A DNA stretch of 64,000 bases from the NCBI RefSeq assembly GCF_008974185.1, contig NZ_BKZP01000013.1:16835-80834 (forward strand), in the 5' to 3' direction. Every line of letters begins with the position of its first letter. Position 1 is the first letter of the stretch. Origin of the DNA: Weizmannia acidilactici. GTDB lineage: Bacteria; Bacillota; Bacilli; Bacillales; Bacillaceae_C. Of the stretch, positions 21,600-30,600 are shown piece after piece. The notes below the pieces were generated by a model. That model ran no database searches and was not told the origin of the DNA. It saw only the letters and a program-made list of their open reading frames with translations. Position numbers and translations under genes: made by a program.

Positions 21600-22202
21600 A
21601 TGGCGAACATTATCGGATTAACAGGAGGGATTGCAAGCGGCAAAAGCACGGTTTCCAATATGTTGAAAGCAAAAGGTTTTACGGTGGTCGATGCCGACGT
21701 GGCCGCAAAAAAAGTGGTGGAACCCGGCAAACGGGCCTATGAACATATTATAAAAACATTCGGGAAAGGGATATTGCTTGAAGACCGTTCGATTGACCGG
21801 AAAAAACTGGGTGCGCTCATTTTCCAAAATGAAGATCTGCGGCTGAAACTAAATGGAATCGTCCATCCGGAAGTCCAGGCCTGGATGGCGCGGGAAAAAG
21901 ACCGGGCGCTCGGGGAAGGGAAAAAGACGGTAATCATGGATATCCCGCTTCTGTTTGAAAGCCGGCTCACCTTTATGGTGGAGCGTACCATTTTGGTATA
22001 CGTGGACGAAGAAACGCAGTTAAAAAGATTAATGGCCCGCAACGGGTTTTCAGAAGAAGAAGCGCTGATGCGGATACGCGCGCAAGTGCCGTTAAAGGAA
22101 AAAACGGCGCTTGCCGATGCCGTGATCGACAACAATGGCGGCCTCGTCGAAACAAAACGGCAGCTGGAAAAAATTATATTGAAATGGAATTTAGAACCAT
22201 GA
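21600..22202 (+). CDS. coaE: Dephospho-CoA kinase
   Basis: CoaE phosphorylates dephospho-CoA, the last step of coenzyme A synthesis. The frame is open from 21453, but the homologous start is MANIIGLTGGIASGKST. ATG codons lie at 21594 and 21600, and GCGGGGG is best spaced for 21600, giving 200 residues. The P-loop is GGIASGKST (about 9-17), followed by the VDADVAAKKVV acceptor-binding motif. Its stop codon lies inside the terminator stem. Confidence 0.95.
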   Translation: MANIIGLTGGIASGKSTVSNMLKAKGFTVVDADVAAKKVVEPGKRAYEHIIKTFGKGILLEDRSIDRKKLGALIFQNEDLRLKLNGIVHPEVQAWMAREKDRALGEGKKTVIMDIPLLFESRLTFMVERTILVYVDEETQLKRLMARNGFSEEEALMRIRAQVPLKEKTALADAVIDNNGGLVETKRQLEKIILKWNLEP

Positions 22203-22223
22203 TCTTTTGCATCATGGTTTTTT
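22195..22223 (+). terminator. Terminator overlapping the coaE stop
   Basis: AACCATGAT (22195-22203) pairs perfectly with ATCATGGTT (22211-22219), followed by TTTT. The stop codon TGA at 22200-22202 is part of the stem. Confidence 0.85.
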
Positions 22224-22267
22224 CTATGGAAAAATGGATGAAATAACGCTACACCACTTAAAAAATA

Positions 22268-22276
22268 TGATATACT
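22268..22276 (+). promoter_or_regulatory. Extended -10 promoter of gapB
   Basis: TGATATACT (22268-22276) is an extended -10 element, with no clear -35. It lies 58 nt before the GTG start. B. subtilis gapB is repressed by CcpN on glycolytic carbon; a CcpN site could not be identified by eye. Confidence 0.45.
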
Positions 22277-22334
22277 AATTAAAGAATAATGGTTTAAAAA
22301 GTATGTCACTTATTATTTGAAGGAGTTGTACACT

Positions 22335-23366
22335 GTGGAAACGAAAATCGCGATTAATGGTCTTGGCCGTATCGGCAGGATGGTTTTCAGAAAAGCCATG
22401 ATGGACGATTCTTTAAATATCGTGGCAGTGAATGCCTGCTACCCTGCTGAAACTTTGGCACATTTAATCAAATATGACACCATCCACGGCGTATTCCAGG
22501 GCGAAGTCAAGGGAGTAGGGGATACGCTCATTGTGAACGGAAAACATGTCCAACTGTTGGCAGAACGCGATCCGGCCAAACTGCCGTGGGAAAAATTGGG
22601 CATTGATCTTGTCATCGAAGCGACCGGCAAGTTTAACGCGCGGGAAAAAGCTGCACTCCATTTGCAGGCGGGCGCCAAAAAAGTGCTGCTGACGGCACCG
22701 GGGAAAAACGAAGATGTCACCATTGTGTTAGGGGTAAATGAAAACGTTTTAGATATCGACCAGCATCACATTATTTCAAATGCTTCATGCACAACAAACT
22801 GCCTCGCACCGGTCGCAAAAGTGCTTGATAAACAATTCGGCATTGTGAACGGCCTGATGACGACAGTGCATTCTTATACAAATGACCAGAAAAACATCGA
22901 CAATCCGCATAAAGACTTGCGTCGCGCCAGGGCCTGTGCCCAATCCATAATCCCGACGACAACAGGCGCCGCCAAAGCTTTGGGCCTTGTCCTGCCACAA
23001 TTAAAAGGAAAACTGCACGGCATGGCGCTGCGTGTGCCTACCCCGAACGTGTCCCTCGTGGATCTCGTTGCCGATTTGAAAAAAGAAGTAACTGTGGAAG
23101 AGATAAATGATGCGTTCAAGGCGGCCGCGATAGGTTCACTTAACGGTATTTTGGATTATACGGAAGAGCCACTCGTTTCTGCGGATTATAATACCAATCC
23201 GCATTCCGCTATTGTTGACGGGCTTTCTACGATCGTGATGGAAGGGAACAAAGTAAAAGTTTTGGCTTGGTATGACAATGAATGGGGCTACTCTTGCCGC
23301 GTAGTCGAACTGGCGCAGCTAGTTGCCGAAAAAATGGAACAGGCGGAAAAAATGAATATCGCATAA
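22335..23366 (+). CDS. gapB: Glyceraldehyde-3-phosphate dehydrogenase, gluconeogenic type
   Basis: GapB is the NADP-preferring GAPDH used in gluconeogenesis. The start is GTG at 22335, with AAGGAG nine bases upstream, giving METKIAINGLGRIGRMVFRKAM and 343 residues. The active-site Cys lies in SNASCTTNCLAPV (about 148-160). The substrate loop reads TTVHSYTNDQKNIDNPHKDLRRARA, and WYDNEWGYS is near the C-terminus. It is followed by speD, as in B. subtilis, but the gap here contains a separate speD promoter. Confidence 0.95.
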   Translation: METKIAINGLGRIGRMVFRKAMMDDSLNIVAVNACYPAETLAHLIKYDTIHGVFQGEVKGVGDTLIVNGKHVQLLAERDPAKLPWEKLGIDLVIEATGKFNAREKAALHLQAGAKKVLLTAPGKNEDVTIVLGVNENVLDIDQHHIISNASCTTNCLAPVAKVLDKQFGIVNGLMTTVHSYTNDQKNIDNPHKDLRRARACAQSIIPTTTGAAKALGLVLPQLKGKLHGMALRVPTPNVSLVDLVADLKKEVTVEEINDAFKAAAIGSLNGILDYTEEPLVSADYNTNPHSAIVDGLSTIVMEGNKVKVLAWYDNEWGYSCRVVELAQLVAEKMEQAEKMNIA

Positions 23367-23431
23367 TGGAAAGCCGGTGCGGTGTCCAAACCATTGGCGG
23401 TTTGAATGCTGCAACCGGTTTTTTATATACA

Positions 23432-23522
23432 GGCCATCCACGAGGCACTAAGGGATAAGAAGGCCGAGCGAACCCCGCAGCGGGCAACGCGGGGAGCCCC
23501 GCGGAAAGAAGCGGCTTTCGCA
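23432..23522. repeat. Intergenic repeat copy, inverted orientation
   Basis: Read on the minus strand this stretch has the order TTCCGCGGGGCTCCCCGCG, then CTTCTTATCCC, then a GCCTCG end, which is the same layout as the repeats at 57986-58111 and 63813-63943. It is GC-rich and able to fold. It follows gapB, and no protein frame is convincing. Confidence 0.5.
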
Positions 23523-23555
23523 ATGAGAACACGGCATAAATCAAAAAAACAATGA

Positions 23556-23584
23556 TTGCATTTACCGGGCAAAATCAGTATACT
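23556..23584 (+). promoter_or_regulatory. Sigma A promoter of speD
   Basis: TTGCAT (23556-23561) and TATACT (23579-23584) are exactly 17 nt apart. Transcription would start near 23591, leaving a leader of about 160 nt before speD. Confidence 0.75.
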
Positions 23585-23590
23585 ATTTTC

Positions 23591-23750
23591 CGTGAACTTC
23601 TGATGAATCACGCATGAAAATGAAGTTAGGCTTTTTCATTGCGACTACTTAAAGGGTTAGGACCTCTTAGGACTAACTTTCCCCCGTGGTAGTGGCAAGT
23701 AAGTGACTTGAGTATTTTAGGTCGCTAAATTCATGTAAAGGGGGAACGAT
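23591..23750 (+). ncRNA. Structured 5' leader of speD, candidate cis-regulatory RNA
   Basis: At least four stems can form in order: CGTGA/TCACG (23591-23595 with 23608-23612); ATGAAAA/TTTTCAT (23614-23620 with 23633-23639); an arm built from AAAGGGTTAG and CTAACTTT enclosed by ACTAC/GTAGT (23644-23648 with 23689-23693); and AGTGACTT/AGGTCGCT (23702-23709 with 23719-23726, with wobble pairs). CCCCC at 23681-23685 is complementary to the GGGGG of the speD ribosome binding site, so sequestration is possible. There is no intrinsic terminator, which favours translational control. I do not recognise it as a SAM riboswitch. The ligand and the function are unproven. Confidence 0.5.
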
Positions 23751-23751
23751 C

Positions 23752-24135
23752 ATGGAAACCATGGGTCGTCATGTTATTGAAGAATTGTGGGGCTGCGATG
23801 CAGACAAGCTGAATGATATGGATTATATTGAGCAATTGTTTGTCGACGCAGCATTGAAATCGGGCGCTGAAATCCGCGAGGTCGCATTCCACAAATTTGC
23901 GCCCCAGGGCGTAAGCGGGGTCGTCATTATTTCCGAATCGCATTTAACGATCCACAGCTTCCCGGAACACGGTTATGCAAGTATTGACGTCTATACTTGC
24001 GGCCATTTGGATCCAAAAGTGGCAGCCAATTATATTGCGGAAAAATTGGGGGCAACTTCGAGGGAAACAATCGAGCTTCCGCGCGGTATGGGTCCAGTGA
24101 AAATGGACGTTGCAAGCAAAGCCAATAAAGGATGA
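23752..24135 (+). CDS. speD: S-adenosylmethionine decarboxylase proenzyme
   Basis: SpeD supplies decarboxylated SAM, the aminopropyl donor for spermidine. The 127-residue proenzyme is the short prokaryotic class 1B type: the self-cleavage Glu62-Ser63 bond that creates the pyruvoyl cofactor, His68 for processing and Cys83 as catalytic acid are all present. The ATG at 23752 follows AAAGGGGG; an ATG nine bases later is less likely. A promoter and a folded leader precede it, so it need not depend on gapB. Confidence 0.96.
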   Translation: METMGRHVIEELWGCDADKLNDMDYIEQLFVDAALKSGAEIREVAFHKFAPQGVSGVVIISESHLTIHSFPEHGYASIDVYTCGHLDPKVAANYIAEKLGATSRETIELPRGMGPVKMDVASKANKG

Positions 24136-24141
24136 TGTTCG

Positions 24142-24168
24142 ACGGGGTGATTTTTCATCCCGTTTTTT
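24142..24168 (+). terminator. Terminator after speD
   Basis: ACGGGGTGA pairs with TCATCCCGT (one wobble) and is followed by TTTTTT. Confidence 0.8.
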
Positions 24169-24180
24169 AATGGCAATAAG

Positions 24181-24209
24181 TTGTCTATTCGGCTTCTTTT
24201 ATATATGAT
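24181..24209 (+). promoter_or_regulatory. Sigma A promoter of nrdR-dnaB-dnaI
   Basis: TTGTCT (24181-24186) and TATGAT (24204-24209) are 17 nt apart and 33 nt before the nrdR start. Confidence 0.65.
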
Positions 24210-24242
24210 GGAGGTAAGAATGTATAGGAACGGAGTGTTAAT

Positions 24243-24701
24243 ATGAAATGTCCGTCTTGCCATAGCAACAATACGCGTGTCATTGATTCCAGGCCAGTGG
24301 ACGAAGGGCGTTCGATCAGGAGAAGGCGCGAATGCGAAGACTGTTCTTACCGTTTTACCACTTTTGAAAAAGTGGAAGAAACCCCGCTGATCGTCGTGAA
24401 AAAGGACGGCAACCGGGAAGAATTTAACCGCGAGAAAATTTTGCGCGGGTTGATCAAGGCGTGCGAAAAGCGTCCGGTATCCCTGGAACAGCTGGAGAAA
24501 ATGTCAATGGACATTGAAAAAGAAATCCGCAGGCAAGGCTACACGGAAGTCAAATCAAGCCTGATCGGGGAAATGGTCATGGACAGACTGGCAGAAGTCG
24601 ATGAAGTGGCTTATGTCCGCTTTGCGTCCGTTTACCGTCAATTTAAAGATTTAAACGTCTTTTTGGATGAACTGAAAGAACTGCTGAACAAGAATGCTTA
24701 A
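24243..24701 (+). CDS. nrdR: Transcriptional repressor NrdR
   Basis: NrdR represses ribonucleotide reductase operons in response to the ATP/dATP balance. The 152-residue protein has an N-terminal zinc ribbon (Cys3, Cys6, Cys31, Cys34) and an ATP-cone domain (about 46-136, [20 protein letters not shown]). It is followed after 14 bases by dnaB and dnaI, a linkage conserved in Bacillaceae that ties dNTP control to replication initiation. Confidence 0.96.
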   Translation: MKCPSCHSNNTRVIDSRPVDEGRSIRRRRECEDCSYRFTTFEKVEETPLIVVKKDGNREEFNREKILRGLIKACEKRPVSLEQLEKMSMDIEKEIRRQGYTEVKSSLIGEMVMDRLAEVDEVAYVRFASVYRQFKDLNVFLDELKELLNKNA

Positions 24702-24715
24702 ACGGAGTGCCCTTT

Positions 24716-26113
24716 ATGAAACAGATTTGGAACGAAATTCAGCCGGCAGACCGTTACCAGGTAGCGTTAAACGGTCTGCTGCAGGACTATGATCAAAAGG
24801 TCATTTCGCTTTTATACCAGCCTTTGATCGGGCCGCAATGCTACAGTCTGTATATGACATTGTGGAATGAAGTGGAAATCAACCGTTTATGGTCCGAAGA
24901 CTGGAACCATTACCATCTCATGAATTTTTTATCAATGAATCTGTCCGACATTTATGAAGCCCGGCTGAAGCTGGAGGGCATCGGGCTGTTGAAGACGTTT
25001 ATCAAAACTAGCGGCGATATCCGCACGTTTATTTATGAACTACAGCCGCCCCTGTCGCCGGAACAGTTTTTCAACGACGGGCTGTTGAACGTCTTTTTGT
25101 ACCGGCAATTGGGCAGGACGCATTTTCTGCGGCTGAAAAACTTTTTCTCAGACCGTGCCGTCGAACCTGGCGAATATCGGGAAATCACTCGCTCCTTCCA
25201 GGATGTGTATGCCGCAAAAATCGGCCCCGAAGTGCTGAATGACACCGAAGCGCAGGAACTGAGCCGGCTCGAAGAAAACCGCCGGTATATCGGGAAAAAC
25301 TCTGCTTCAGCCATCAAAATCGAAAACACCCATTTCAATTTCGATATTTTGTATGCGGGTCTGCGCGATGCGGTCATCCCGCTGCGCGCCATTACGCCCG
25401 AAGTAAAAGAAGCGATTGTAAAGCTGTCGTTTTTATATGATATTAATGAATTGGAAATGAAACAAATATTATTGAGCGCTCTAACGCCTGAGCAGGAAAT
25501 TCGGGTTGACGAGCTGCGGAAAACCGCGCGCGACTGGTACCAGATCGAGCACTCTGAAGAATTGCCGCGCCTCATTGACCGCCTGCAGCCGGAAATCTAC
25601 AAGTCGGATGCCCGGGATGAAGGAAAGACGCAGGAAGAAAAATTAATCCATTACCTGGAGAATACGTCCCCGCGCCAGATGCTGATAGATTTTTCAGGCG
25701 GCAGCGAACCGTCAAAGGCGGACCTTACCGCCATTGAAGATGTTATGTTTGCCCAGCAGCTTCCACCGGGCGTCATGAATGTGCTCATCCAATATGTTTT
25801 ATTCAAAACCGATATGAAACTGTCCAAGAGTTATTTGGAAAAAGTCGCATCCCACTGGGCCCGCAAAAAACTGAAGACAGTTAAGGAAGCGATGGAGCTG
25901 GCCATTAAAGAAGACCGCCAGTACAAGCAGTGGATGAACGACAAAGAAAACAGGGCCACAACACGAAGGAAGCCGATCCGAACAGAAAAATTGCCGGATT
26001 GGTTTGAACAGGAAACCATAAATAAAACCGCAGCGGTTGCGGAAGACGGGGAAACGCTGGAGGAAAAGAGAAAAAGGCTTGAAAAAATACGCGAACAATA
26101 CAAGAAAGGGTGA
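24716..26113 (+). CDS. dnaB: Replication initiation and membrane attachment protein DnaB
   Basis: Firmicute DnaB is a helicase co-loader that recruits the DnaC-DnaI complex at the origin; it is not the helicase named DnaB in E. coli. I start at the ATG at 24716, eight bases after CGGAG, giving 465 residues; an in-frame GTG at 24707 has no spacing for a ribosome binding site. The N-terminal winged-helix region (about 1-110) and the C-terminal DnaD-like domain with the HWARKKLKTVKEAMELA motif (about 380-400) are visible. The tail is charged. dnaI follows with coding overlap or near overlap. Confidence 0.95.
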   Translation: MKQIWNEIQPADRYQVALNGLLQDYDQKVISLLYQPLIGPQCYSLYMTLWNEVEINRLWSEDWNHYHLMNFLSMNLSDIYEARLKLEGIGLLKTFIKTSGDIRTFIYELQPPLSPEQFFNDGLLNVFLYRQLGRTHFLRLKNFFSDRAVEPGEYREITRSFQDVYAAKIGPEVLNDTEAQELSRLEENRRYIGKNSASAIKIENTHFNFDILYAGLRDAVIPLRAITPEVKEAIVKLSFLYDINELEMKQILLSALTPEQEIRVDELRKTARDWYQIEHSEELPRLIDRLQPEIYKSDARDEGKTQEEKLIHYLENTSPRQMLIDFSGGSEPSKADLTAIEDVMFAQQLPPGVMNVLIQYVLFKTDMKLSKSYLEKVASHWARKKLKTVKEAMELAIKEDRQYKQWMNDKENRATTRRKPIRTEKLPDWFEQETINKTAAVAEDGETLEEKRKRLEKIREQYKKG

Positions 26114-26118
26114 AGGCT

Positions 26119-27054
26119 GTGGAAAACATTAATGAGACGTTAAAAAGGCTTTCATCCAATCCAGGTTTTCGGCAGCGGTATGAAGAAATGAAGCGGGAAA
26201 TTATCTCCCACCCCGAAATCCGCACATTTTTGGACGAACACCGCGGCGAAGTCACCAGGTCGATGATTGAAAAAAGCTGGATGAAACTGTATGAATATAT
26301 TTCGCAGGAAAAAAACTGCAGCCGCTGCAAAAGCCTTGACCAGTGCATAAATTTGATGGAAGGTTACGTTCCGGAGCTCGTTGTGCACAATGGCAATATT
26401 GAAATCCGCTATAAAAGATGTCAAAAGAAAATTTTGGAAGATGAACGAAATAAAACGCGCAAGCTGATCCAAAGCATGCATATGCCGAAAAGCATCCTTG
26501 AGGCGTCATTCGGCGATTTTTCGCTGGACCATCCTGGCCGCCTCGTTGCATATGATTTGGCCGTACGCTTTGTCCGCGAATACGAGCCTGGCAAAAAAAT
26601 GAAAGGATTGTATTTATACGGCAAATTCGGCGTCGGGAAATCGTATTTGCTCGGGGCGATTGCAAACCAGCTGGCCGATATGAAGCAGGTTTCGTCTTTA
26701 ATTGTGTATGTGCCGGAATTTTTCCGTGAAATGAAGGAATCGCTCGGTGACCATTCCACAGGGGAGAAACTCGAGATGGTCAAATCGGTGCCGGTATTGA
26801 TGCTTGATGATATCGGGGCGGAAACAAACTCGAGTTGGACACGGGATGAGGTGCTCGGGCCGATTCTCCAATACAGGATGCAGGAAGATCTTCCGACATT
26901 TTTTACATCGAATTTTAACTATGAAGAGCTAATGTATCACCTGACTTACACACAGCGCGGGGAAGAGGAAAAATTAAAAGCGGCGCGCGTATTGGAACGT
27001 ATCAAATACCTCGCCGTCCCTGTTAAAATGGAAGGGTTGAACCAAAGGGCATAA
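26119..27054 (+). CDS. dnaI: Primosomal protein DnaI, helicase loader
   Basis: DnaI is the AAA+ ATPase that loads the replicative helicase with DnaB and DnaD. The GTG at 26119 gives 311 residues, the B. subtilis length; an in-frame GTG at 26110 overlaps dnaB but has no room for a ribosome binding site. The N-terminal zinc-binding domain has Cys67, Cys70, Cys76 and Cys101. Walker A is GKFGVGKS (168-175) and Walker B is VLMLDDIGAE. A terminator follows at once. Confidence 0.95.
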   Translation: MENINETLKRLSSNPGFRQRYEEMKREIISHPEIRTFLDEHRGEVTRSMIEKSWMKLYEYISQEKNCSRCKSLDQCINLMEGYVPELVVHNGNIEIRYKRCQKKILEDERNKTRKLIQSMHMPKSILEASFGDFSLDHPGRLVAYDLAVRFVREYEPGKKMKGLYLYGKFGVGKSYLLGAIANQLADMKQVSSLIVYVPEFFREMKESLGDHSTGEKLEMVKSVPVLMLDDIGAETNSSWTRDEVLGPILQYRMQEDLPTFFTSNFNYEELMYHLTYTQRGEEEKLKAARVLERIKYLAVPVKMEGLNQRA

Positions 27055-27061
27055 CCCCTGT

Positions 27062-27093
27062 AAGAAAGAGCGGGGCCGGGCCCTTTCTTTTTT
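27062..27093 (+). terminator. Terminator after dnaI
   Basis: AAGAAAG (27062-27068) pairs with CTTTCTT (27083-27089), with an inner GGCC stem and a T tract. Confidence 0.8.
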
Positions 27094-27142
27094 CCCTGCC
27101 TGCGTGCACAGCCTCTTCTATTTGTCCAATCCCTTTCATATA

Positions 27143-27178
27143 CATAAGGTAAAACAGTGGAGAACGTTTTACCTTATG
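27143..27178 (+). promoter_or_regulatory. 13-bp perfect inverted repeat upstream of ytxC
   Basis: CATAAGGTAAAAC (27143-27155) is perfectly repeated in inverse at 27166-27178, with a 10-nt loop, immediately before the ytxC ribosome binding site. The left arm contains CATAAGGTA, which fits the sigma K -10 consensus CATANNNTA, though no AC-type -35 is evident at the proper distance. It could be an operator, an RNA hairpin close to the ribosome binding site, or both. Confidence 0.5.
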
Positions 27179-27191
27179 AGGGGGGCTTGGA

Positions 27192-28028
27192 TTGGAATTC
27201 CTATTCAAAGACAAGGAAGATGCGCTGTGGGTAAAGGAATATTTTACAAGACGATGCGGCGGGGACGTGCAGATCCGGGAAGTGGCGCTGCCGGGGGAAA
27301 AAAACTACTCCCTTAAGGTTTCCGGCAGTGAACAGGAACTCAAACGGGCTGTCGTCGATTTTATTATACAGAAAAAGAGAAATGGGTGGATCCGCGGGCA
27401 ATTAAAACATTTTTATTTTTTTCAGGCGGAAGAAGAACAAAACCGCATTCTCGAAATTGTTGTCGGCATGTTAAAAGGGGAGCGGCCGGAATTAACGGTT
27501 CTGGCAGGGGAAATTGATGAATGCCGGGAAATCGGGAAAGCAGTCGGGCCGCTGCTTGGCGGAGAAGGCACGCTGCCAATTGATTCTTTGCTGACATTCC
27601 GATTAAAGGCTTATTTCGATGCACTTGACAATTATGTCGGGATTGCCATCGATGAATATAAAATGGAACAGGAATACCAGATTTTTATTCAAAGCCTCCG
27701 GGATTATTTGAAACAAAAAGAGCCGAAAAAAGAAACGGTAAAGCTTTGCCTCGGAGAGCAGGCAAAATTTTACAATGAACAATTTCGGGAAATTACTAGG
27801 GAAGAGCTGGATGAAATGATTGACCGCAGGCTGCTTACCAACCATCCCGTTTATATTGATTCCGCCACGATTGCGCCGCTTTTGTCGATTTCGCCCGCAA
27901 AGATTGAAATCTACACGGATAACCCGGACCATGCGCTGATCCGGACGATTTGCAATATATTTGAAGAACGCGTGAACGTAAAAAGCCGGGCCCATTTCCT
28001 GCATGAACAGCATGCCGCCAACGAATAA
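27192..28028 (+). CDS. ytxC: Putative sporulation protein YtxC
   Basis: This 278-residue, charged, mostly helical protein of the YtxC family has no known activity and no clear membrane segment or signal peptide. The start is TTG at 27192 with GAGGGGGG upstream. Position between dnaI and thrS is the same as in B. subtilis. Family membership rests on position and overall resemblance. Confidence 0.8.
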   Translation: MEFLFKDKEDALWVKEYFTRRCGGDVQIREVALPGEKNYSLKVSGSEQELKRAVVDFIIQKKRNGWIRGQLKHFYFFQAEEEQNRILEIVVGMLKGERPELTVLAGEIDECREIGKAVGPLLGGEGTLPIDSLLTFRLKAYFDALDNYVGIAIDEYKMEQEYQIFIQSLRDYLKQKEPKKETVKLCLGEQAKFYNEQFREITREELDEMIDRRLLTNHPVYIDSATIAPLLSISPAKIEIYTDNPDHALIRTICNIFEERVNVKSRAHFLHEQHAANE

Positions 28029-28119
28029 TTGTTTTCCATCCCTTGATTTTTTCGCCGCAAACTTCTATAATATCTTACATATTTGAAATGGAATGAAAAA
28101 GTCAATGTGATGATGGGGA

Positions 28120-28340
28120 CAACAGTATTCTGTTACGGCCTTTCAGAGAGGAAAGCCTTTGGCTGCAAGCTTTCCGGCACGATTGAATGCTTACCGCCTC
28201 TGAACTTCAGCCGTGAACCAAACAGTAGCGGTTGGCGGAAATTTCCGTTATCAAAATGAAGCCGCGCTTTTTTAGCGTGGAAATGAGGGTGGAACCGCGT
28301 GTAACAAACTCGTCCCTTGATGAGGGGCGGGTTTTTATTT
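28120..28340 (+). ncRNA. T-box leader of thrS (threonine specific)
   Basis: The T-box sequence AGGGTGGAACCGCG is at 28286-28299 and is followed by a terminator (28306-28317 with 28323-28334, then T). Stem I runs from CAGAGAGG to CCTCTG, and the specifier loop contains ACC (28193-28195), a threonine codon, matching the downstream gene. Uncharged tRNA-Thr would stabilise the antiterminator and allow thrS transcription. Confidence 0.92.
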
Positions 28341-28359
28341 TTGTAAAGGAGTGGTACAT

Positions 28360-30285
28360 ATGGCAGATGTATTGAAAATGGCATTTCCTGACGGCGCAGT
28401 CAAGGAATTTCCAAATGGAACAACAACGGAAGATATTGCCGCTTCGATCAGCCCGGGGCTCAAGAAAAAGGCGCTTGCCGGAAAATTGAACGGAAAACTG
28501 ATCGATTTGCGCACACCGATTAAAGAAGATGGTGCAATTGAAATCGTGACCCCGGAGCACGAGGATGCGCTTGAAATTCTCCGCCATAGTACGGCGCACT
28601 TAATGGCGCAGGCAGTACGACGTCTGTTCGGCAATGTGAAGCTCGGCGTCGGTCCGGTGATCGAAAACGGCTTTTTCTATGACATGGATTTGGATGTTTC
28701 GATCACGCCGGAAGACCTTCCAAAGATCGAAAAAGAAATGAAGAAAATTGTCGGGGAAAATCTCGAAGTTGTCCGCAAAGTTGTAACCCGGGAAGAAGCG
28801 AAAAAGCTTTTTGCAGACGATGAATATAAGCTTGAATTGATTGATGCGATTCCGGAAGATGAAACGGTCACGATTTACGAGCAAGGCGAATTTTTTGACC
28901 TGTGCCGCGGCGTCCATGTGCCGTCGACCGGAAAAATCAAGGAATTCAAACTGTTGAGCATTGCCGGCGCATACTGGCGCGGCGACAGCAACAACAAAAT
29001 GATGCAACGCATATACGGCACGGCCTTCTTCAAGAAGGAAGACTTGGAAGCCCATTTGAAATTCCTGGAGGAAGCAAAAGAACGCGACCACAGGAAAATC
29101 GGGAAAGAGCTGGAACTTTTTACGACTTCACAAAAAGTCGGCCAAGGTTTGCCGCTCTGGCTGCCTAAAGGTGCAACGATCCGCCGCACGATTGAAAGGT
29201 ATATTGTTGATAAAGAAGTAAAGCTGGGCTATGACCATGTATACACCCCGGTGCTCGGCAGCGTGGACCTGTATAAAACGAGCGGCCACTGGGACCACTA
29301 CCAGGATGATATGTTCCCGGTCATGAAAATGGACAATGAAGAACTGGTGCTGCGCCCGATGAACTGCCCGCACCATATGATGGTGTATAAAAATACGATC
29401 CACAGCTACCGTGAACTACCGATCCGGATAGCGGAGCTTGGGCTGATGCACCGTTATGAAATGTCAGGTGCGCTCTCCGGCCTGCAACGCGTACGCGGCA
29501 TGACGTTGAATGACGCCCATATTTTCGTGCGCCCGGACCAAATTAAAGAAGAATTCAAACGCGTCGTTGAGCTGATCCTTGCCGTTTATAAAGATTTCAA
29601 CATTACCGATTATTCATTCCGCCTTTCGTACCGCGATCCGGAAAACACAGACAAGTACTATGACGATGATGAAATGTGGAATAAAGCCCAGTCAATGCTA
29701 AAAGAAACAATGGACGAATTCGGCTTTGACTACTATGAAGCGGAAGGCGAAGCCGCTTTCTACGGTCCGAAACTCGACGTACAGGTCCGTACCGCGCTCG
29801 GAAAAGACGAAACGCTGTCGACCGTGCAGCTCGACTTCCTGCTGCCGGAACGCTTCGATTTGACTTATGTCGGGGAAGACGGCAAACCGCACCGCCCGGT
29901 TGTTATCCACCGCGGCGTCGTGTCGACAATGGAACGTTTTGTCGCTTACCTGATCGAAGAGTACAAAGGCGCATTCCCGACATGGCTTGCGCCGGTGCAG
30001 ATCCAGGTCATCCCGGTATCGCCGGACGCCCATTATGATTACGCGCGCAAAATTGCAGATGCGCTCAAAGCGGAAGGGATCCGCGTGGAACTCGATGCGC
30101 GTGATGAGAAATTGGGCTACCGGATCCGTGAAGCCCAGGTGCAAAAAATCCCGTATGCGCTCGTTGTCGGCGACCAGGAAGTAAACGAAAATGCCGTCAA
30201 CGTCCGCAAGTATGGTGAGAAAAAATCGGAAACCGTTCCGTTTGAAAGCTTCCTTGCCAAAATCAAAGAAGAAGTAAAACGGTGA
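28360..30285 (+). CDS. thrS: Threonine--tRNA ligase
   Basis: ThrS charges tRNA-Thr. The ATG at 28360 lies eight bases after AAGGAG and gives 641 residues. Domains in order are TGS (about 1-62), the editing domain with [13 protein letters not shown] and the later Cys-bearing [12 protein letters not shown], the class II catalytic core with RPMNCPHHM (zinc Cys and His), and the C-terminal anticodon-binding domain (about 535-640). It is controlled by the upstream T-box. Confidence 0.97.
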   Translation: MADVLKMAFPDGAVKEFPNGTTTEDIAASISPGLKKKALAGKLNGKLIDLRTPIKEDGAIEIVTPEHEDALEILRHSTAHLMAQAVRRLFGNVKLGVGPVIENGFFYDMDLDVSITPEDLPKIEKEMKKIVGENLEVVRKVVTREEAKKLFADDEYKLELIDAIPEDETVTIYEQGEFFDLCRGVHVPSTGKIKEFKLLSIAGAYWRGDSNNKMMQRIYGTAFFKKEDLEAHLKFLEEAKERDHRKIGKELELFTTSQKVGQGLPLWLPKGATIRRTIERYIVDKEVKLGYDHVYTPVLGSVDLYKTSGHWDHYQDDMFPVMKMDNEELVLRPMNCPHHMMVYKNTIHSYRELPIRIAELGLMHRYEMSGALSGLQRVRGMTLNDAHIFVRPDQIKEEFKRVVELILAVYKDFNITDYSFRLSYRDPENTDKYYDDDEMWNKAQSMLKETMDEFGFDYYEAEGEAAFYGPKLDVQVRTALGKDETLSTVQLDFLLPERFDLTYVGEDGKPHRPVVIHRGVVSTMERFVAYLIEEYKGAFPTWLAPVQIQVIPVSPDAHYDYARKIADALKAEGIRVELDARDEKLGYRIREAQVQKIPYALVVGDQEVNENAVNVRKYGEKKSETVPFESFLAKIKEEVKR

Positions 30286-30287
30286 TA

Positions 30288-30331
30288 ACCAAAAAAATCA
30301 GGCCCGGAGACGGTCTGATTTTTTTGGTGTT
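30288..30331 (+). terminator. Terminator after thrS
   Basis: ACCAAAAAAATCAG (30288-30301) pairs perfectly with CTGATTTTTTTGGT (30315-30328). Confidence 0.85.
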
Positions 30332-30344
30332 TTGAAAAAAACTG

Positions 30345-30373
30345 TTGCAATCGCCGTGCAATTTTGATACGAT
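30345..30373 (+). promoter_or_regulatory. Upstream promoter candidate of infC operon (P1)
   Basis: TTGCAA (30345-30350) and TACGAT (30368-30373) are 17 nt apart, ahead of the stronger P2. Confidence 0.45.
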
Positions 30374-30416
30374 ATTTTCCGTTGAGCTAAGCCGCATCCA
30401 AGGCTGTCTGTACCAT

Positions 30417-30445
30417 TTGACAGTACATGCATAACATGATATAGT
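30417..30445 (+). promoter_or_regulatory. Strong sigma A promoter of infC-rpmI-rplT (P2)
   Basis: TTGACA (30417-30422), a 17-nt spacer and TATAGT (30440-30445) with an upstream TG form a near-consensus promoter. Transcription would start near 30452, about 236 nt before the infC start. Confidence 0.85.
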
Positions 30446-30451
30446 ATTGTG

Positions 30452-30600
30452 GTGGAATTGAATATAAGTTTGTGGAAAGAAGGAGCAGCCCGCTTCTCAC
30501 CTGTTGACGCATTTTGTGCAGTTGCCAGGTTTGGATCAAGACGTTTATGGCTATGAATATGCTAAGCGCGGGTGCCTTTTCCTGCGCTTTTTTCGTATGC
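30452..30600 (+). ncRNA. L20-type autoregulatory leader with attenuator
   Basis: The leader ends in a terminator hairpin (AAGCGC at 30564-30569 with GCGCTT at 30584-30589, then TTTT). Upstream, ACCTG/CAGGT (30499-30503 with 30526-30530) forms an arm, and CCCGC (30489-30493) can pair with GCGGG (30568-30572), competing with the terminator or forming a pseudoknot. In B. subtilis, ribosomal protein L20 binds the leader of this operon and causes premature termination. Assignment rests on location and these pairings. Confidence 0.65.

Noticed and set aside
23591..23750. speD leader considered as a known SAM riboswitch
   Set aside because: I could not find the SAM-I core pattern or a terminator/antiterminator pair, so I report it only as an unclassified structured leader.
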